DNA from: Zelopaecilomyces penicillatus
Taxonomy: Eukaryota; Ascomycota; Sordariomycetes; Hypocreales; Pseudodiploosporaceae
Assembly (NCBI GenBank): GCA_005765155.1
Contig: VCCP01000003.1
Location: 3,968,001 to 4,032,000 of the forward strand
Reading direction: 5' to 3'
DNA: 64,000 nucleotides
Shown here: one piece after another, positions 59,582 to 64,000 of the stretch
Position numbering within the stretch: position 1 is the first letter of the stretch
Layout of the letters: every line of letters starts with the position of its first letter
Translations under genes and position numbers: made by a program
The notes under the pieces: model-generated
The model's database searches: none
Told to the model about the DNA's origin: nothing
The model's input: only the letters and a program-made list of their open reading frames with translations

Positions 59582-61477
59582 TGTGAAGAACCGGCTTGAC
59601 AAGATGCAGGAGGTTTGACGAGTAGCGACGATGGCGGAGTGAGGAGGGGGGGAACTGGCCAAGCAAGCCCGTGAGAGCCCTAGGAGCAGTTAAGTACTAC
59701 CAATTACTCAGTACTGAAGAGCTTGCGTCGCGCCAAAAATCAGGATCTGTGAGCTCCGAGTCAGAGGGAAATTAAACCAGGGCAGGGAGACTTTTGGCCT
59801 TGGTCAAGGATTTAGCGTGCCTTTTTTGGGGGGCCCGGGATGTTGTCTCAGGTAGTAGTGGTAGTAGTATTATAGAGGACGCGCCAGATCGGCAGCAGGC
59901 CGGGGAGCAATGATATAGGAAGATTCAGTGAGGTTAGGTGAAGAGGGACAGAGGCTCTGAGGAATGTGTTGTGTAGACGGATGTGTTTTGATGCTGAGAG
60001 AGGATGACGGTCATGATGTAGCAGAGAGGGAGAGAGAGAGAGAGGAGGGGAAAGGAGAGGAGGAATGGATGGGAGTTTCTTGGGAAGATACCTGACGTCG
60101 AGGTGGTTCCAAGGAAACTGGTGCATCCAAGAGAGGTGCTGTACTGTACAGGTAGGTTCTCAGAGGACCTGGAGCTGTTGCTTGGCCACTAGCGCATCAC
60201 CAGGTAGGCGGCCCGGCTTCTACAGGCAGCTTTGCAGCGGTCTTGCAGGCTTTTCCAGAGCTGGGCAACAACGCTGTTAGCTAGCTGTGGGTCGGCTTCA
60301 GCTGGGGATTGGCTGGACACGCTGGCGATGACGACACAATGTGGAGACTCGGCGACCCGCTGAGGAGCGTCAGCAGCAGCAAGCCTCGGTTTTAGCCGTG
60401 TCGACGCTTCTTTGCTTCTGCGACGTGGTTGCTACAGCAAGATGGTGATGGATGATGCAAAGTATTCATTCGTAGTACTGTACAACAACGGAGCAGTACG
60501 CCTAGAAATGTTCGGATGGAATACAGTTATGAAGAAAGGCAGAGATGGTTGGAAAGACGTTCTGGTGATTTCGTTCCCCAATCATATCACATTCGCCAGC
60601 ATTCCATGGATCTCTTTCTAGAATTTCCAACTAAAGTGCAGCAAACAAACGTTGACGCAGGCAAAATGGGCTGCATGCCGGCTCTGCCACCCCCGGTTCA
60701 ACCCTTGGAGGCTTGGCAGCTCTGGTGGCCTGTGTCTAGTTAGCCCGAAACCTTTTTTCACCTTGTTTGATGTCATGGACAGAGCTCAGTACAGCTGTAC
60801 CTATGTTTCCCTCCCCTCAACAGCCTTTCTGCGTGATCCAATGGCCTGTGGAGGGGTTCGTTAAAAGACACGGTGCGACTCTTTGCAAAGGGTTTGATCC
60901 TCTCGTGATTAATTGAAACCTGCAACTATGGAATTGAGCTGAGCGCGTCTTCAAAAGCAGGGAAAGGGAAAGGGGGGGAACACAATTGCGTTTGCAAAGT
61001 AGTTTGAGAAAAGTCTTTATTCTTCATTACGCTTGCGACGCGCCTCTGATATGAGACAAACAATTCCAGTGAACATGACGCATCGTCATGATGGCATTGG
61101 CCTTCAAGTTACGTAGTAGTTAATTAGCCAGCAATGTAGCCGACGTCACACAAGGAAGCAATAGCGTTAGTGCGCTCTCAGCGCTGAATCTGCACCCCGG
61201 AACCACCCTGGACAATTCTTTGCAAGTTGATCGATCGAACCATTCCTTCAGATCGTCACGCAGTCAAGAACAAGCGGGTCACTCCGTTTGGGTGTCCTTT
61301 GCCGGCTCAAACGCCCAGCTCCGGGCGGCGGGTCTGTTCCGGTGATTCCACTCGCTAAAACATCGGGGGTTCCCACGGTTCGTACCGGCCCTTCTGTATT
61401 CCGTAGTTGACGAAACAATCGGTCAAGTACCTTGTTAAACTCCTTCTTTTTGTTTCGCGTTTTCTAATTCACACAAG
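59582..61477. other. Divergent promoter region, SUR7-like / LIP2
   Basis: 1.9 kb between divergent genes. It includes short AGT-rich and GAGA-rich stretches (about 59852-59876 and 60029-60045) near the SUR7-like leader. No coding feature is supported. Confidence 0.5.
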
Positions 61478-62452
61478 ATGCGACACGTGTCGCGTCTGCG
61501 GCTGCGCAGTTTAATCCAAAGGTCCAGCGCGCTGGGTAGGCAGCAGCCGACGACTCAAAGGCAAAGGCTGGTGGTGCAACCCTTCCATGTTGGCAGAGAC
61601 ATCCCGCGATGGACGAGTACCGTATCGAAGCCGATCTTGCTTGAGCATCGCCATCTGGGGGATGATGACCCGGATGGTTTGACAGACTACGACGATGCTA
61701 CGGTGTTACAAGATGAATACCGTGCCAGGTTTCTGGCATGGAAAAGCTTGCCAGACCAGGCCAGAGCTAGTAGCTATCCTATGCCATGCATCTTCTCCTT
61801 TGAGTCAACCCCCACGTTTACACTCGGCCGTCGGCAGGGACAGCTCGCTCAGCAACAGTTGGATCAGCTGGAGCAGGATTTGCACGTTCAACTCCCTCAC
61901 CGTGTGGAGCCTATCGATGGGCTATTCACACCCAATGTGAGGAATACTCACAGAGGAGGGCTCACGACCTATCACGGACCTGGCCAACTTGTCATCTGGC
62001 CCGTTTTGGACATGCACTCACCTTTATACCCGAAATATAATGTAGCTTCTTACGCTGCGCATCTGGAGTCGACGACGCAACAACTACTTGCAGAACTGTT
62101 TGGGATCAAGACCTACATCAGCCGCGACGAGCCAGGAGTCTGGGTCGACATCTCGGCAGGACAGCCGCGGAAAATCGCCGCCCTTGGGGTTCATCACCGG
62201 CGTTATGTTACGGGGCTTGGTATTGCTGTCAACATTGATATCCCAGTCACTGGGGGCGAGGATGTAAATCCCTGGGCACGATTTGTGCCATGTGGTCTAG
62301 ATGGAAAGCTGGTGACCTCGGTTGCTGCCGAGCTAGGGCTTGCGGGGACATCCATGAAGTGGAACCTGGCGAGTCTGGCGTCACAATGGGTCAAGTCGTT
62401 TGAAGTTGGTCTGTTAGATGCTGGGAAGAGAGGGCTTGGCGAGGGACGCTGA
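61478..62452 (+). CDS. lip2: Mitochondrial octanoyl-[acyl-carrier] transferase (LipB/LIP2)
   Basis: Single exon, 324 aa. The N-terminus (1-45) is Arg/Gln-rich with no acidic residues before about residue 41, a mitochondrial presequence. The LipB fold follows: RGG (159-161) and HGPGQ (166-170) of the substrate pocket, RKIAALG with catalytic Lys232, and FVPCGL with Cys272, the acyl-accepting Cys. The enzyme transfers octanoate from mitochondrial acyl-carrier protein to apoproteins such as the glycine-cleavage H protein, the first step of protein lipoylation for pyruvate and 2-oxoglutarate dehydrogenases. An acidic GDDDPDGLTDYDD insert (61-73) precedes the core. Length agrees with fungal homologues. 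Confidence 0.94.
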   Translation: MRHVSRLRLRSLIQRSSALGRQQPTTQRQRLVVQPFHVGRDIPRWTSTVSKPILLEHRHLGDDDPDGLTDYDDATVLQDEYRARFLAWKSLPDQARASSYPMPCIFSFESTPTFTLGRRQGQLAQQQLDQLEQDLHVQLPHRVEPIDGLFTPNVRNTHRGGLTTYHGPGQLVIWPVLDMHSPLYPKYNVASYAAHLESTTQQLLAELFGIKTYISRDEPGVWVDISAGQPRKIAALGVHHRRYVTGLGIAVNIDIPVTGGEDVNPWARFVPCGLDGKLVTSVAAELGLAGTSMKWNLASLASQWVKSFEVGLLDAGKRGLGEGR

Positions 62453-64000
62453 CTGGTAAAGAGGATGATATAAAGGGGAATCCATTAACGGCCATATCAT
62501 GATTCAATTATGTGTCTGAGGGAGCCATGACTATACTATACACACAAACCACGCGTCGATAGGCGAAGATACCCAATGTAATATTTACTTACTCACTAAT
62601 TCAAGTAGACAGGCACGCAGTTTTGATAACCCCAAGACTGTTATAGTATGGTTGCAAAACCCAAAGAGGACAGCCATATAGTTGTGGCTTTAGTAGCCCA
62701 ACCCAGCAACAACAGTCCTCTTCACTGAGGCCTGTACATTCTACACACTGCTGGGCAATCTGCATCGCAGACCGTGCCGTCTCCCCGAAACCTATGGGGT
62801 AAAAGCAAGCAAAGTTTCATATTAGCAGATAAGTGTGTGATGAGTTGAACCCGTTGCATTCCGCAGACCCACACCATCGGCATGTCTTAGATGATGCCAA
62901 ATATGTGAAGAGGGGGAGAACCGACTTCAAATTGTGAATGAGAGACCAGACTCTACCTACTTTCAATACCGCCCTGGCGGAGATGGGAAAACACAGATAA
63001 TAGAGCCACTTTAGTAAAAACATGGCCTCATCTACTTTCTGCCATTATCGACTAGTATGTTATCAATATGGATTGCTCCCTATCTACGAAAAGGCTGCTT
63101 TATCTTACTGCTCTTATCAGCTATAATACAGTATGGTATGACTTGCAGGTCTAAGAGGGGGGGAGCTGTGCCCCACATCAGATTTCTCAATCACTTGGCT
63201 AAATGAATATGAAGATACGCGATACTCAAGGTACCTTATCTTAGCTATCTGCCAACTCTCTTTACGTCGGTTACAATGACTTTTCTCTTTCCATGTACTT
63301 TTAAAAACCGGTCACTGGAACATGCGAAATTACAGATCTATCAAACAGAATACTACTTGGGTACATGCAGTTGTCGATTACCGGTCATGATAGTATCTAC
63401 AGATCCGATTCACAAACGGGAATACTTGGAAACACCTTGCAAGGGTGGATAAAGTGGGTGATGGCCACTCTCCACCATTAATAGTTGTCCAAACATTCCA
63501 GGATTCTAGCCCAATTTAAATCTACCCGCATCCAGGGGCCGAGACCGGTCCACAAATAGCATACGGAGTACTTCTGGTGCCAACACCAAGGAACATGCCG
63601 ATATCTACAGCTCTTGATAAGTAATGTCTATGGGAGACCATCGTCTGTTCAGCCACCGGAAGTAATCGGAATCAATATTGTGCATCCCCAAACGAAGACC
63701 ATTGCCTTGGGATGGCAATCAGATAACCTTGTGATAGGGTTCCCGTCTTATCTCTTAGCGTTGTGTGAGGCGTCAATCATGTCGCTTCGGGTCACTTGTC
63801 TCGAGATAAGACAACATCAAGGCATCCAATACGCAGAAATGGGGAACATGTGGAGAGAACCGCTTGTTAGCACTCCCACGCGGAGCCTGACTTGTCAAAC
63901 TTGATTCAGTCGTGTTTAGATTCTGGCACCCCTGGATGGCGCTTTTCCGTGTGGTTGGGGCACGCTCCCTTCCCCGTCAGGCATGGATAGCATTGATAAT
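62453..64000. other. Right-end gene-free region
   Basis: 1.5 kb downstream of LIP2 with no recognisable coding or RNA feature. The largest open frames (62817-63023 minus, 63614-63904 plus) show no domain and no gene context. Confidence 0.5.

Noticed and set aside
60690..60715. GGTTCAACCC resembling a tRNA T-arm
   Set aside because: The flanking bases do not pair as a five-base T stem, and no acceptor or anticodon arm fits upstream.

Overview
This window is nuclear DNA of a filamentous ascomycete, most likely a Sordariomycete and probably of the order Hypocreales. The reasons are short introns (about 48-160 nt) with GTAAGT-like donors and CTAAC/CTGAC branch sites, long intergenic leaders, and clearly fungal genes such as PBS2, CBF1, GID9, SUR7-type and ATR/UVSB. 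The order is inferred from gene content only; no database search was run. I rebuilt exon-intron structures by hand for the spliced genes. In every model the exon phases sum to an intact reading frame.

Layout, left to right. 1-2734: gene-free leader or promoter. 2735-4827 (+): YDR124W-like protein. 4828-10035: 5.2 kb gene desert. 10036-11116 (-): CBF1-type bHLH factor with a His-Glu repeat. 13844-14827 (-): short-chain dehydrogenase. 16159-17379 (+): mitochondrial helical protein of unknown function. 18319-19708 (+): GID9/FYV10. 20525-22069 (-): CAF1/POP2 deadenylase. 22915-23467 (+): complex I B12 (NDUFB3-like) subunit. 24000-24868 (-): ubiquitin C-terminal hydrolase. 25596-27218 (-): PARP-type zinc-finger protein with a basic repeat tail. 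28029-35855 (-): ATR/MEC1/UVSB kinase. 36237-38283 (-): HSPA12-like Hsp70. 39323-40719 (+): coiled-coil orphan. 41031-41993 (-): gamma-glutamylcyclotransferase-like protein. 43472-44679 (+): putative amidoligase. 45127-47420 (-): 3-methylcrotonyl-CoA carboxylase alpha subunit. 47866-48770 (+): flavin split-barrel oxidase-like protein. 49274-51150 (-): PIN-like transporter. 53419-53803 (-): frameshifted gene relic. 55681-57704 (+): PBS2 MAP kinase kinase. 58661-59581 (-): SUR7-family membrane protein. 61478-62452 (+): LIP2 octanoyltransferase. 62453-64000: no gene seen.

Most of this is a housekeeping and signalling neighbourhood: DNA-damage checkpoint, osmotic stress MAPK, mRNA deadenylation, GID ubiquitin ligase, deubiquitylation and mitochondrial metabolism (complex I, leucine catabolism, protein lipoylation). 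It is not an operon or secondary-metabolite cluster. The part that most resembles a small undescribed system is the divergent pair of a gamma-glutamylcyclotransferase-like gene and an amidoligase gene (41031-44679). These families could respectively cleave and make gamma-glutamyl-type amide bonds. Other points of note are an ATR promoter with duplicated MBF/SBF-like sites beside a CDEI-type E-box, a helically phased TGCAG repeat upstream of the PIN-like gene, and a CX4C variant PARP finger. I saw no tRNA, rRNA, intact transposon or CRISPR array.
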